The notes: generated from the letters alone by a model not told the origin. 64,000 bases of DNA from Tetrahymena thermophila SB210 (GCF_000189635.1 NW_002476578.1:186001-250000), one strand, 5' to 3'. Shown: positions 34,570-47,688, counted from the first letter of the stretch. Program-made: numbers and translations.

Positions 34570-35917
34570 ATGAGTAATTAAAATTGTTTTCAATGAGATC
34601 ATTTATAAATCATAATGAAGTTTGAATTAAAGCTAAAACTAATAAACTAAATAAATATACAAAAATAATAATAAACAACTAAATAAAGCATATATAATAA
34701 ATATAATCAATCTAACAATACTACTATTTTCTTATACTCTTTATTTGCTGAAATTTCGTTTTGAAATAGAACAAGTTTCCACATATTTTTACTACAAATT
34801 ATTGACAAGTGATAATTATCAATAAATCTATCTTAACTACCTTATAATTAGAGATTACTAAGCCTTTTTTCTTAATTTGCTTTTAATTAAAGAAATATCC
34901 TGAATTAAAAATTTTTTCTAATTAGAAATAAACCAATTCTCATGCAATTGAATGATTGATTGATTGATCTATCTATCAATCAATAAATCATTTAATAATT
35001 AACATTTAAAAAATGTATCCGAAAAATATGTAAAAAAGAGCAACTTCACAAAAAACTATTTATATTAAAATTAATAATAAATATTTTATAAGATATTGTG
35101 CTAAATTACAAGTTTTGCATAGAGTTTCTTTTTAAATTAATTTTTACCTTCGAAATCCAAATTTCTTTTTAAAATTTGTTTTATTTTATTTAAAAATTTG
35201 AATTTTTTTCTATATTTTTAAATTCAAGTCAATGTAATTTATCTGATAAGAAAAAATTTCAATAAAAACACAATCAACACTTTTAAATTAGAGCAGATTT
35301 CTTTAAGAATATTATTAAATGAATTAAGAATTTTAATCTTCTCTTTTTCTGATCAATTCTGAAATTGATGAATATTATGTATGAGTTGATTAATCAATAA
35401 TTTAAAAAAAGAAAAATTTAAACAAAAATTTGTTTGAATTTAATAATTGTAATTATGAATGAGTTCATTAAATAAAATTTGAATATGAAAGTATTATTTT
35501 TTTAGAATTAATAAATAATTAAGCTGAATTATAAAAATTACAAATCGTAATATGAACATTCAATAAATAATCAAAATACTATTTAAATAATAATGTATTC
35601 TATAAAGCTTATGGCTAAATTATTTAGATAAAGAAAGCTCTTAATATATAATTGAATATAATGAGATAGTTTGCTGATTTCTAGACAATTTACAATTAAT
35701 TTTGTGATATTTATTTTATACAATAGATAAGTCAATAAATAATATTATAAATAAATAATATATTTAAATAAATTAATATTCATAATTTACGTTTAGTAGG
35801 AATATACAAAAAATTATTGATTGCTTAGATGGTCAGGAATCTCCTCAAAATTTAATATTTGTTAACTTATAAAATTTAAACGATAAGTTTACTCAACTTA
35901 TCAATCATATAATTCAT
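34570..35917. other. AT-rich intergenic spacer between convergent genes
   Basis: No gene seen. Includes a (TTGA)n/(TCAA)n imperfect palindrome at about 34950-34985. Confidence 0.6.
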
Positions 35918-38900
35918 TCATTGATTCTCTAATTGTTTGGAAGGCTTTTTTCTTTAGCCTGATTGAGATGTAAAGGCCTTTCTTATAATATTTGAGTTTT
36001 TAGAAAGATAAATATTTGATAACGAATTAATATTTTATGAGCTATTTAAAAAGTTGTTTGGTGTAAATGACTGAACCCAGTCTTATTGGAGATATTTATA
36101 ATGAACAGGGTAGTTGTTAGAGTAATTTGCAGAATTGGGGTAGTTTGATACAAGAAGTGAAGAGTTATTTTAGAAATTACCAGCCAAATTTGCTTACAAG
36201 TTGTTTTGTAAATTGTTGATTGAGATGAAATTACTCATATCATCTGTTGAAGTACTTGATACATTTTTGTTTAAGCTGTTTATCTTTGGCGTGTACAGAG
36301 TATTTCTTAGTTTTAAAACAACCTCCTGAGAGTTTTCTTTTGTTTTCTGCTTTTGTAGAGCTATTTAAAGTTATTTATTAAGTATTTTATCTGTCGTAGA
36401 GTAGTTTCTTGAAGTTGGATTTGCAGAAAATGAATGTGCATTTTGGTTATGGTTTTCTTCTATCAATGTGTTGCTTGATATTTCATTTCTAAAACCCTAT
36501 TGAGATTGGTTTCTCCTTTTGAATAGAGCATTTGTTGATTAATTGTTTTTGTTTTTATTAATGTTAAAGTAATATTTTAATTCTGAATTGTTTTTCGTGG
36601 TGGAGCTTTGCTATGGCAAAAAATATTTATTATGAAGATCTTGCTTCTAAAGCTCTTTTCTTTCCTTTAAATTGATTTCTCTTCTAACTGTAATTAGTTT
36701 AAATTAATTATTTTATTTATATTAAACTAAAATAAAAAAATTTACTATTGTAAATTGCATTCGTTTTTATATTTTAGAATTCAAACTTCTAGAATTCTTT
36801 AGCTAACTTTGAGCTTATTTTGTTGTTTTCTTTCTTGATAATATCGCTGAATTTCTCTGCAAAATCATTTTATTAGACATTATTATCCACTATTTTTTAT
36901 GTAAATAAGCATAATCAAAATTATAATAATAAGAATTAATTAATTACATTTATTTATTTTGAATAGCACATCTTAATCTAAAGCGAATTATCGGTAAGCA
37001 GATTTTTCCTATTTGCTGCTGTCTGTTTCTGCATTCTATATCAATCTGTGATAAACTATTTTCTTTTTCTTTTCTTCTTATAATTTTTTCTCTCTTTCTA
37101 CATTGTCTTTGTTGAGATATTCATCATATTCCTTTCTTTCTACCATTTTTAAATGATCTCTTTCTTCGTCTATGAAATCCTTTTAAATTTAATATAAAAA
37201 ATTCATCATTTAAAAACTAAACAATAAAATTTATTTATTTATTTACTTCTTCTGTATATTTTAAATTATTTTTATCAAAATTGTTTGATCCAGGACGATT
37301 TGAAATTTAATTTTATTGTTAATTAGGCTAGTTGTTGACATCTGTCATTGAATTTGTAGATTAAAATGCATTTGGATCTTTTTGATTTCCATTAGAATTA
37401 GAAATTTATACACTGTTCTATTAAGAACCTAAATTAATCATACTGTTATTGTTTCCTCCATTTAGATTTTAGTTAGATTAACTAATGTTGTTAAAGATGC
37501 TTTAAAAGGATTATCCAGATAATGGAGAAGCTATTTTTCTGGCCATATTTTTACGTAAATCAGATATTTCATTTATAAATTTATAGATTGCTTGCTTTTT
37601 ATTTACCTGGTCTTAGGTATTATTGCCTAAGTTATTTTAAGAAGAAGGAGGAGAGTTAATTAATAATTTGCTTTTGTCGATTTGCGAAGAGATTCTTGCA
37701 AATCTTTATAAAGCGTCTTCTTCTTCATTCTTTCTATATTTTAATTGCTTATCATAGGCATTCATGTAACTCTTTATTATGAAGTCGCTCTTTGGCAAAC
37801 TCAAAATTCCTCCTGTAGTTGGAGGATTATCAGAACCTTGGACATTATTTCTTATTTCAATATTTCTTTCCTTTAATTATTATATGATAAAATTGATATA
37901 TCCGTCTATCAGCAAATACAGGCTCTGAAAATTTGTAAATATTTAATTCATTTTTTCAATTAAAATTTTGAGAGCTTCCTCTTTTATTTGTTAGAGTATG
38001 TCGCTGTTTGAAATTTCAGGAAAACTCTCAAGAGTTCTGCTAATAAATTATTTTATAAATTACTCATGTAACATATATCTAGCCATTTTATCTTATAGAA
38101 TTTCTTAACATATCTAATTGATATTTTATTCTTTTTCTCTTTCTTATGTAGATTATTTCTGCAAATTATTAGTATTTTAGTGAATAGATTACTCTTTTAT
38201 CTTATCTGTAAATAAAGATATAGGTGGAGGAAGTGTTGTTTGATCATCTTCAACCATTCTTTGACTGGAACTTATGTTAATTCCAAAGTTTTCATCAAAA
38301 TTTAAATAGCTTAGCTACCTTTAAGACCCTCTTTTAAACGTTTATTAGGATGTTTTAGAAGCTTCTTTGCCTTAGCTAGTAGACTAAATTTAAGAATTTT
38401 AATGACTGAATTAAGATATTGAATTCTACAAGTTGGGTATATTTAAATAAGTCTATTTTTGATTGTTAGTTGCTATGTTTGATTATGGAGTATCTTTTAT
38501 ATTTGATGCAGAATGCTAAAGTTACAAACTCTATCCTTAGTTAAAATTAGAATGAAAAGAAGAATGACTTTTTTAAAACGAGTAGCCAGATACTTAATAA
38601 GTGTGAAAGCCCATAACTTGCTCATTTATTTTTTAAAATTCTTTCTCAAGAGACTTTCCATTCGTTGCCAATGCAAACAAATCGGAGCTGCTCTTTAGAA
38701 GCTACGTAGTGACATACTCAAATTCAAAATATAAATTTGTTTTCTGCTATAATTAATCAATCTTAAAGTCTATCAAAGGAACTATTAAACATATCCTCTC
38801 AACATACTCTACCAGATTTAAGTAGCTCTTGAAAATAAATTTCTATAAATTCTCGTTTTCTTTTTCTAACTGTAGTGTTTCTTTATTGTACTCGCTAAAC

Positions 38901-41390
38901 ACTTCAACATTAATTGTAGATGTCTTTTTAATTAACAATTATACAAATTAAAAGAATAAATTAAATCAATTATTTAATAACAAATAAATAAGTTTTTTCA
39001 ATAAATTGAATTCTTAAAAAATTAATTTTAAGAAATAATTTACAATTTCTTTGTTTGTTTTATTATCAATTTTGGAAATAAATCCTGAATCCATAGCAAT
39101 TTTTTAATTAAGAAATTCATCAACTATTTCTTGTTTTGTCTGTATTTGTGGCTTTGGTTGTACCTCATTTAAATAATTTGCTTAACCTTCAAAAATAATT
39201 TTCATATCAGGATATTTAGTTTAATTTTATTAATTTATTTAATTCTCCTAATTTTAATTCTCAACAAAAAAATTTTGTTCCTTGATTAATTTGATTTCAT
39301 TTTCTAATTCTTAAAGCTCTAAAGTAAGAAGCTTTTTTTGTTGAATAAATTCCTCACATTAACTTTTTTGAAGTAAATTTTTGAGAGAAAGTTGTTAATA
39401 AAACTCCATAATTTATTCCATGACTGGCTCTATGTTTTCATTATGATCAAAATAATACTGATGTATTTTTTCTAAAACTTCTTTTCTGTCGAAGTTAGGT
39501 GGCTCAACTTCATAGTCATCTAAATAATTTGCTGTCACGTTTTCCAATATCTTAAGTTGTTTTCTTTTAGACTTTTTACTAAGTCTAATTGGGGTTGATA
39601 CTAAAGGACTCATAATAGAAGAATTTTGTGCACTCCTTATTATTTTTGACTATCCTAAGGTATTATGTTTGTTAAAATCTGCTAGATCTTTTTTGCTAGA
39701 ATTTTAATTCTGTAAATTCCCAGATGGACTTTATATGTTAATCTGAGTCCCAAAAACAGTAGAAACACAATTTACACTTCCTTCGTTTAAATGCCCATTT
39801 TCATGATTTTTATTTGCCATTTATGAAGGAGTTTCAATACTGTTATGCTCAATCTCAATGTAGTTTTGAATAATATTATCTGTTTATCCCTTCAAAAATA
39901 TCCTATTTAATAGTTTAAGAACATTTATAAATAATTCTAACACCAAGAAGAAATTTGCTTACTTTTCTATTTCTTCAAAAGACCATAAATAAAGACCAAC
40001 AAAGTAGGATTCCTTTTCTCTCTTTTCATATTTTTATTTTTCTAAATCCAACTAAGCTATCTCTTTTTCCAATTGTATTATTTAGCTTTTGCTCTCCTAA
40101 GATATTTAAACAAATTAAATTAATATTTTCATCAAATAAATAGAAGGCTTATTTAACCTAATAAATAAACATTTTCAATTTCAAAATAAAATGTATTTAT
40201 TAATCTTCTCTACCTCTATTTTTATTTGAACATTCGACAAGAAATACTCTTCTTGCTCGTTTTCTGCCTTGAGCTGCTAGCTAATCCCAATTTTTTTATC
40301 TTTATATTGCTTATACAATTTGCCAACGTTTTAAATTTATTCCTTTGCTTACTCTACATTTTAATTAACAACCCTCTTTTTATAAGAATAATTTTTATAG
40401 ATTTAGTACAATAATCATTTTCAAAATACTTTATTATCATTAGCTTGAAGTTCTATCTAAAAGATATCTTTGTACTTCTAATCTGCCAAATCATTCATCC
40501 TCTTTAATTGATTTACCTTTCTTCTATAATCTTCCTGATTTGATGAAAAAATTCAATATATAATTTAAAAAATCTTTTATAATTTACAATAGAATGCAAC
40601 AAATTATTTTTCATAGTAATTATTTAATCATGTCTTTCATTTTCATTAAAAATATTTTATTCACTCTCACTTATAAGCTAATCAATATCTTCGATATGAT
40701 TCTTTATCGTACTTTGATCATAAACTGACTTAGCAGGCATAAATTAGGTGCTTTTAGAGCGATAATAGCTCTTAGAAAACCCGTTTTTAGAAAAGTTAAA
40801 AGATTTCTTAAAGTTTCTTTCATCCATTTGGCTTTGCTATTCTTAGCGAGACATTAAAGAGTTTCTAGTAGCGAAGAATCCATTAGTTGCTTACATATTT
40901 TAGCTGTTTAGATTGTTTTGAAATTAAGAGTTTGATGTTAACTTGTAAGTTGATTCCATTGATGTACTTCTATTCAAGGCATTGTTATTTCTTTCCTAAA
41001 TTAGAAGCTTATCTAAGCTAAGCCTTTTTTGCTCATTAATAGTTTTTAGTTTGTCTAATTCTTTTTTGAACTATTTTTGATTAAAATAAAATGAATTTGA
41101 AACCAAATGTAATATATAAATAAATAAATCATTAGTAAGCAAATAGGATTTGTAAAAATAAATTTTATAGGAGCAATTACATCATTATCTTAAATCTATA
41201 TTTTAGGATCTAAATCAAGATTGCTATTGGATGAAATATCTGTTTTTTTGTACGTCTCAAATTCCTTTCTCAACTAAATTCTTTTTTCATTGATTTGTTA
41301 ATCGTAAGCCTATTGTCTCTTCCTAATTTCCTCTTCTTCTTTCTTTTAGCGCTCTTTTTCAGTTATATTAAAGTTGACTCTGCTTTTCAT
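35918..41390 (-). CDS. Large Gln-rich coiled-coil protein, unknown function
   Basis: Starts at ATG (complement 41388-41390, MKSRVNFNITEKERQKKEEE) and ends at TGA (complement 35918-35920). The first exons are firm: 41181-41390, 40588-41070, 40430-40534 and 40214-40375, all with matching phase. Several more follow, with introns near 40.1, 39.0, 37.2 and 36.7 kb that I did not fix to the base. The sequence alternates heptad-like charged helices (QKKLLTLELQELENEIKLI, LRKEFETYKK) with Ser/Asn/Gln-rich linkers. No catalytic domain recognised. Size, helices and the start with basic/acidic repeats suggest a structural, perhaps cytoskeletal, protein. It could be two genes, but I see no TGA-ATG boundary inside. 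Confidence 0.75.
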
Positions 41391-42215
41391 AGGTCTAAAT
41401 CTTATTGCACTTTTCCAACAATATTCTGAAATGTGATTTTAATAGAATTAAGTTGCGTATTTCTATTGTATTATAAAGTAGGTAGTGCAAATAATAATAT
41501 TTATTGTTGGTCAAAATCAATCTAACTAAATACAAACAAACAAACAAGTATTGAATAATTAATTAATTCTATTGAATATATCAAATTTAATCTTTTAACT
41601 TCCAATATTCAATATTGATTGTAGTATCTATCTAACTTTTATTATTAAATTTACAACTAATTTTTCAAAAAAAGCTAAATAGCTTTTATGGTCAGAGTTT
41701 TTTTACTAATTTTTTTTTTTTCAAGTTAATTAAAATTATTTGCTTGAAAAAAATTTATTCCTACTACAAAAAAAAAAAACAACCCAAAATGTAATTTTTA
41801 AATAAACATAATTATTATTAATTCTTTTAAACTATAATTTAATTTAAAAGTAAAAAAACTTTAATTGAGAAAGAGTAACATCGAGTAGTTAAGCGAACAT
41901 TTTTTAAATATTCTATATTCAATCTCAAATAAAATATATTAATAAATTAAGTGTGTTAATAAATTTCGTTTCTTATTTAAAAATTAAATTTAGTCTAAAA
42001 TATTTTCTTTTCAAATTATCTATCAAAAAGATAAAAAAATAAATAAAAAATGAATGAATGAATGAATGAATGAATTATTGCTAAAATGAAAAATAATTTT
42101 GTGGAAATTCTAAAACTTTTTTCAAGCAATAATAAATATCCTGTTTATTATTTTGTCAAGATATGTTTTATTTGTTAACGAAAGTTCTTCAAATATTTGG
42201 ACAAATTTATTGGTC
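41391..42215. other. Intergenic spacer upstream of tRNA cluster
   Basis: Divergent region between the coiled-coil gene and the tRNA genes; A/T-rich, with an (AATG)n microsatellite at about 42049-42073. No gene seen. Confidence 0.6.
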
Positions 42216-42288
42216 GGGGATCTAGCTCAAATGGTAGAGCGCTCGTTTAGCATACGAGAGGCACTGGGATCAATGCCCAGGTTCTCCA
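42216..42288 (+). tRNA. tRNA-Ala (AGC), copy 1
   Basis: A 73-nt cloverleaf: acceptor GGGGATC with GTTCTCC, D stem GCTC/GAGC, anticodon stem CTCGT/ACGAG with anticodon AGC at 42249-42251, and T stem CTGGG/CCCAG. The alanine identity pair G3-U70 is present. There is one T-T mismatch in the acceptor stem (position 6-67). A discriminator A and a T6 run (pol III terminator) follow. Internal A and B boxes are intact. No intron. Confidence 0.95.
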
Positions 42289-42364
42289 ATCTTTTTTATT
42301 TTTTAATTAATAAATATTTAGTTTTAAAAATAATATAAGAAAAAAATAGCGAAAAATATTGTTC

Positions 42365-42437
42365 GGGGATCTAGCTCAAATGGTAGAGCGCTCGTTTAGC
42401 ATACGAGAGGCACTGGGATCAATGCCCAGGTTCTCCA
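42365..42437 (+). tRNA. tRNA-Ala (AGC), copy 2
   Basis: Identical over all 73 nt to copy 1, anticodon AGC at 42398-42400, followed by TTTTTT. Flanks differ from copy 1 except for a few bases, so each copy probably has its own terminator and is transcribed separately. Confidence 0.95.
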
Positions 42438-42518
42438 ATTTTTTATTTTTATAAAAAAAATAAAAAAATGTTTAGATTAAACAATAATAGATATAACTTT
42501 GATCTCAATATATTGTAA

Positions 42519-42591
42519 GGGGATCTAGCTCAAATGGTAGAGCGCTCGTTTAGCATACGAGAGGCACTGGGATCAATGCCCAGGTTCTCCA
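42519..42591 (+). tRNA. tRNA-Ala (AGC), copy 3
   Basis: Third identical copy, anticodon AGC at 42552-42554, followed by TTTTTT. Spacing between copies is 149 and 154 bp. Confidence 0.95.
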
Positions 42592-42784
42592 ATTTTTTAT
42601 AAAAATAAATACTTTTTTCTTAATAATTTAAAATCAAATAAGAAAAAAAAGAAGCAAAAAGATTTTGGTGAACTTAAAATTATAAAAATACAAAAGATAT
42701 ATACACAAATTATTAAATCTACAAATAAGATTTTTAATTATATGATTGATGAATGGTATTTAAGCTGTTTCTAATTTTTTTAAT

Positions 42785-43513
42785 TCAACTTAATGTGATT
42801 CTAAAAAATAACTCGAATAAAATGCATGTGTAAATAGGGATAGTCAAGTTGTCATCAAAGTAGTATTTACGAGAGTTAGGGCCTATTTCAGCCAAAATAG
42901 AAATTAAAAAGCAAGCTATAGAATAATGTAGATAGCTAGTATTGTCTAATCTTTGGTAATGCAAGTAGTCTAAATAAACTAATCTGAAAATAACTCCACA
43001 AATAGTGCAAATAATACCACACCCTAAAGTACCTGAGATACTCTTTCCTTCCATAAATTGCAAGGACTTAAAATAAATCCCGCATAAACTAGCAAATGGA
43101 TCACCAAAACTTAAGAAAAGAATACCGATCAATGCAATAGGCTTGTCAAAGATAGCAAGACTTAAAAATACACCTAATAAAAAGAAAAATGCTCCAGGGA
43201 GACCCTCAATTTCGTGAGGTCTTAGCAAAAACTTAAAAGTGTTTAAATACATTTAATTAAATCTTTCATTTTTCTTCCTAAGAATGTGAACACACAAGAA
43301 ATACAAAAAACCACAAAGTGAGCCATACAAAGCGAGTGTATCAGAAACAAGAATTGCTATAATAAGAATGACCAATCCAGAACCTAAATGCTAAATTCTC
43401 CTAATTAAGTGGAACTCATTCGAGTTTTAAACATCATCATTCCTTTTTATAAACTTCAAGCTGTAGTTAAAGCCTACAACAAGAGCAATCATGCCCAAAA
43501 TTTCAAGAATCAT
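42785..43513 (-). CDS. CTP-dependent diacylglycerol/dolichol/phytol kinase family membrane protein
   Basis: A single exon of 242 residues, ATG at complement 43511-43513, TGA at complement 42785-42787. A TM start (MILEILGMIALVVGF) is followed by RRIQHLGSGLVILIIA, and further TM helices separate the family motifs: LRPHEIEGLPGAFFFLLG, LSFGDPFASLCGIYF, MEGKSISGTLGCG, and an acidic DDNLTIPI near the C-terminus. This pattern belongs to the SEC59/VTE5/DGK1 group, which phosphorylates a membrane lipid alcohol with CTP. The short length favours a DGK1- or VTE5-like member over full dolichol kinase, but the substrate cannot be read from sequence. Probably in the ER membrane. Confidence 0.85.
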
Positions 43514-44945
43514 TTTCTAAAAAACTAACTAACTAACTAGCTAACTATTAACTTATTTATTTGATATTATTAGTTTAATAATATTAATCTAAAAAATTAA
43601 AATTAATTAGTAAATATATTTAAATTTCTCAATTTAATATGATACTTACATGGTAAAGAAAATAATTAATATGAATGTAACATTTGTAATATTCTAAACT
43701 AATATTGAACCTTTATTTTGAATTTTATAAAATTTATATCAGTATTATTCATACAATTTACCATCTATACTAAATTTAAATACCAAAAGGCTAAATAAAC
43801 AAATTAATAATATAATTCTAACATTTACATGTTCAAATTTATACCCATTTCTTCTATATTTTTATATAAGTATCATAAAGTTTGTAGCATAAAGCTTAAC
43901 AAATATAAAGTTTCTATAATTATTTTTATAATCAAAATAAATAATAAATTATAAAAATTGTATGTTTTTTAAAAGAATTCAATTTATCAAATCATCAAAA
44001 ATAAATAAATGTGTAGATAAAAACTCTATAAATTTATTATTTATAAATCATACAATGAGTTATAATAAAAATATTTAAAATTTTCAAAAAATTTATCTTA
44101 TTTTTCTTACTATTTTATCACAAAAAACAATAATATTATTAATTTCAAATTTAATTATTCTGTAATAACTTTATAATTATTTAAAGATCTAAATTAAATT
44201 TTAAATTCATAAATTTTGCAAATAAGCATAATTGAAATCTTTTAAATTTTATCAAGGAATAATCAAAATAGATACTCATTACAAATTAAATCTTCTAATA
44301 TTAAATCTTCTAATAAATGTATTGAAATAGAAATAAATAATAAATAGAAATTAAAGCTCATTAACATATAATTAATTTATTTTTGTTTAAAATATTCAAA
44401 TAAATTTTATTTAATAGTAAATAGATATTTTAAACATGAAAACAAAAACAAAAAATTAACATTGTTTTAATCAATTTTAGATAATGAAAAAATAATAAAC
44501 TTGATAAAAATATTAATAAATTAATTAATTGATTAACGAAAATTAAAAAAAAAAATTAAATCTTTCGAATTATAAATTTACAAAAAAAAAAAAGCGTAAT
44601 ATTAGCTTAAATTTCTTTTCTTAAATTTAATTTGGTTTTTTATTATTATTTGTTTTTGTTTCTTTGTCTATTTTTTATTTTATTTTTATTTATTTTTGTT
44701 TTGTATTTTAATCTCTATCTTTTATTTTACTTTTTGTTTGTTTGTTTGTTTATTTATTTATTTTCTTGCTTGATTAATTTATTATTTATTTATTTATTCT
44801 TTTTAATTATTATCTCTCATTCTTTTTGTTTCTTTTTAATTTTTCTTTTTCTTTTTTTTCTCACTTTTTTAAAATTAAAAATGTGCATCATCATATTAGC
44901 TCTCAATCTCTGTCTGAATATCTAATTCAAAAAATATTTTTTATA
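43514..44945. other. AT-rich spacer with T-rich pyrimidine tract
   Basis: No supported gene. The pyrimidine-rich strand at 44630-44870 gives long Phe/Leu-only translations, which is composition, not coding. Confidence 0.6.
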
Positions 44946-44949
44946 TATT

Positions 44950-45435
44950 TGGGAAGAAGCCTAATTAACAGGTCTCTCACTGTGGGAGTGGAATTTCAAA
45001 GCAGTGCATTCGCTATGAGTCCACCTCCTCAGGATAAGTTTGCTAATTAGGTATAGAGAATGGGGGTTTTAAAGAGCTCAAAATGAATTATTCAAACTCG
45101 GTATTTTGATTATAATTTCATCTTGAACCCTCCTTCAGATTTTTTTTTTATTTCGGCAAACAGCATACTCTGTTAGGCAAAAGCTCTCCACTCCATAATA
45201 AATATCTTATAAACGAATAAATTTATCACCCATTTGAAGCCTCATGACATTATTCTTCAATGATAAATTTTAAAAATTCATTTAAGATAGCGAAATCAAA
45301 AACTTTTTCCTACGACTGTTTAAAAACTTCAAAGATTGTTGTATGGAGTGGTACTTTCACCCAAAGAATAGAGGTTATTTGATCTGAAGCCCGAAAGGAT
45401 CGTTACTTTTCATTTTTTAGATCCACTCAGTAGTT
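44950..45435 (+). ncRNA. Candidate structured non-coding RNA (GC-elevated island)
   Basis: GC content rises clearly above the roughly 20% of both flanks, but no open frame of family-like quality exists on either strand. Self-complementary segments include GCCTAATTA (44958) with TAATTAGGT (45044), CCACTCCATA (45189) with TATGGAGTGG (45342), and GAGTGG with CCACTC (45345/45423). A TATATA element lies at about 44941, and T-rich sequence lies near the 3' end. The ciliate RNAs considered (telomerase, U1-U6, SRP, RNase P/MRP) were not matched by motif. Strand is a guess. Ends are approximate. Confidence 0.4.
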
Positions 45436-46851
45436 TGCTTTATTTTTTATTTATTTAAAAAGTTTTTTTAATTATTAAATTGGAGAAAATAAAAAATTTT
45501 CTTCTTCGTTTAATTAATTTCCCTTTTTTCCTTTGGAAATTTAAATTTACAAATCAAAAAAAAAATTAAAATTTAAATTTTTCCACTAACTTTGAATTAA
45601 AATCGTATATAGTAAGTTCAATAATTTGAATTAATCCACAAGTAGGGAATCAAAAAATTTGCTTTTCATTTTACAATAGACTCTAAATAAAAGCATATGA
45701 ATAAATAAATAAATAAATGAATTTGTTTGGAAAAAAAAAAATTAAAAAGAAAACAGTTATTTGAGAAAAGATTGAATTGTTTTTTAGTTCTATATAAGTG
45801 CTTGATGATGCATATGGATGGATGAATAGAACAGAAAAAAACAGAAATTACATCTATTTTAAATATTAATAGTTATTCTACTTATTTATGGTGATTATTA
45901 TGATAATAATAATAATTAAGTTTGTTAATAATTATATGATAAATGATAATATATGTATTTATATATATGTATGTATATAGATAGATAGATAATTTTAGTT
46001 TTAATCAATCATTATAATTTAGACTTGAGACTAATCTTCTTAACAGACAGACAAACAGCAATCATTCATTAATTCATTCATTCATTCTTTGTAGTAGCCT
46101 CTAATTTTATTAAAATTAACTATTGAAGGATATTCAATACAGCACATTAAGATGCATGCATACCTGCACTCCCTTTTTGTAATGAGTTTATTTAGAAAAT
46201 TTGATTTTAAAAAAATCAATTATCTATTTATATTACTAAAAGAGCTAGCTAGTATGCCAATTTTGAGCTATGCTAAAGAAAGTATAACTAACTAATCTTA
46301 ATTGTGAAACTAACTAAATATTTGTAATTGATTGATTTATTGTATTAAAAGCGTTTTTTTTTTTTGTAATACTCTCTTTTAATTGCTATTGCCTACACAT
46401 ATTTTTATTCAGAGGATATTTAAATTACAAGCTAGCTAGTTAGTTAAGTAACTGGCTGAAGGAAGAGTGATCTTCTTTTTTAAAAAAGAAAATAATATTT
46501 GTGTTTTTGTTTGTGTTAGTTAAATGTTTGTTTTGTTTAAGTGTTTATATTTAGTTAGCTCATAGCTTAATAGGTTCAGCGTTGTAAAAAAGTAAGTAAC
46601 GAAGTAAATAAGTAAGTAAGCAATCAATCTAGCAAAAGAGCAAATACGTAATTATTAAAGAGATAAATTGATAAACGAATGGGCTAAGTAGAATAAAGAT
46701 ATATAGAAAAGTAAGTTAAAAGGTTGATTTTAAATAGGATGGAAGAGTCTCATAGGTATAAAGGAGATAGATAGATAGATATGTTAAATTAAGTACATCA
46801 CTTTTTATATTATAAACCTACGAGTTATTCACCTTATTTACATAGGATAAA
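45436..46851. other. AT-rich spacer with tetranucleotide microsatellites
   Basis: Several short GATA, ATTC, TAGT and AAGT repeats (about 45975-45990, 46065-46087, 46596-46620, 46768-46782). No gene seen. Confidence 0.6.
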
Positions 46852-47688
46852 ATGAAAGATTTTCAAATACGCTTAAGCCACTTCTTCTTTTCATTTTGCT
46901 GCTTCCCATTGTTGGTATTTGTATTTATATTGGTCGAAACGAATGATTGCTATCCTACGGCATAATTGTTGAAAGTCAAATTGAGAAGCACATTATTTTT
47001 ATTAAATTATTGAGGAGGTTGCTTCTATTATTAGCTTGTACCTTATGTTGCAGAGGATTATACTGTATTAGAGTAGTACCCATTATTTTTACTGAGAGCG
47101 CACAAAGGCTCTTCCTAAATAAGACTTCCATTTAACAATCCAGGATTTGATAAATTATTTTAGTTTCCAAAGCTAGAATTTGTTTAATATTATAAATTTT
47201 CCTAATTTTGATTCTTTTAGAAGCTGCTTCCATTCAAAAATTGGCTATTATTCATAATCTATGGCTTATTGCTATCTTTATATGGAGAATTTATTGAAAT
47301 ATTAGTTATTACTGCATTTGAAAAGTTTGCTTATGTCAAATTAAACTAAGAGCCATTATATACGATACCTTATTGCTATCCATTTTATAGATTTTATTGA
47401 ATAGGTAAAGTTTAATTACCACTAAGCAGAATGCCATTGCTGGGATTACCAACATTGTTATTATTATTGCTGTTTATTTTTATCTATGAACCTAGTTACA
47501 TCTATTGGGATTGTGGCTAGGAATTTTATAAAGTTGCAGTTTAGCTGTTCTATGTATTAGCAGGGAGTGTCTAAGCAGTAGTTTTATCTAATTTTATAGA
47601 AATAACTGTAGGGATTTCCTCCTCAACTTTCTTACTTGCCTATATATAAGAATAATTAATTTAAAAATTGATAAAAATACTATGTTGA
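46852..47688 (+). CDS. Putative membrane protein with two in-frame TGA codons
   Basis: Exons 46852-47181 and 47221-47688 form one frame from MKDFQIRLSHFFFSFCCF (signal-like) to TGA at 47686. There are TGA codons inside at 47011-47013 and 47398-47400. Hydrophobic segments (WLLFIIYGLLLSLYG, LLLLLLFIFIYEP) suggest several membrane passes. The first TGA can be removed by an alternative phase-0 intron from about 46915 (GTATTT) to TTATTAG before CTTGTACC at about 47033. For the second I found only a weak donor. Alternatives are a pseudogene, recoding, or a missed intron. Family unknown. Confidence 0.5.

Noticed and set aside
44632-44925. Phe/Leu-rich open frame that looks like a membrane protein
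   Set aside because: It arises from a T-rich tract; only TTT/TTA/CTT-type codons and no family features.
45000-45430. Telomerase RNA or spliceosomal RNA identity for the GC island
   Set aside because: No CAACCCCAA template, no U1/U2/U4/U6 signature segments.
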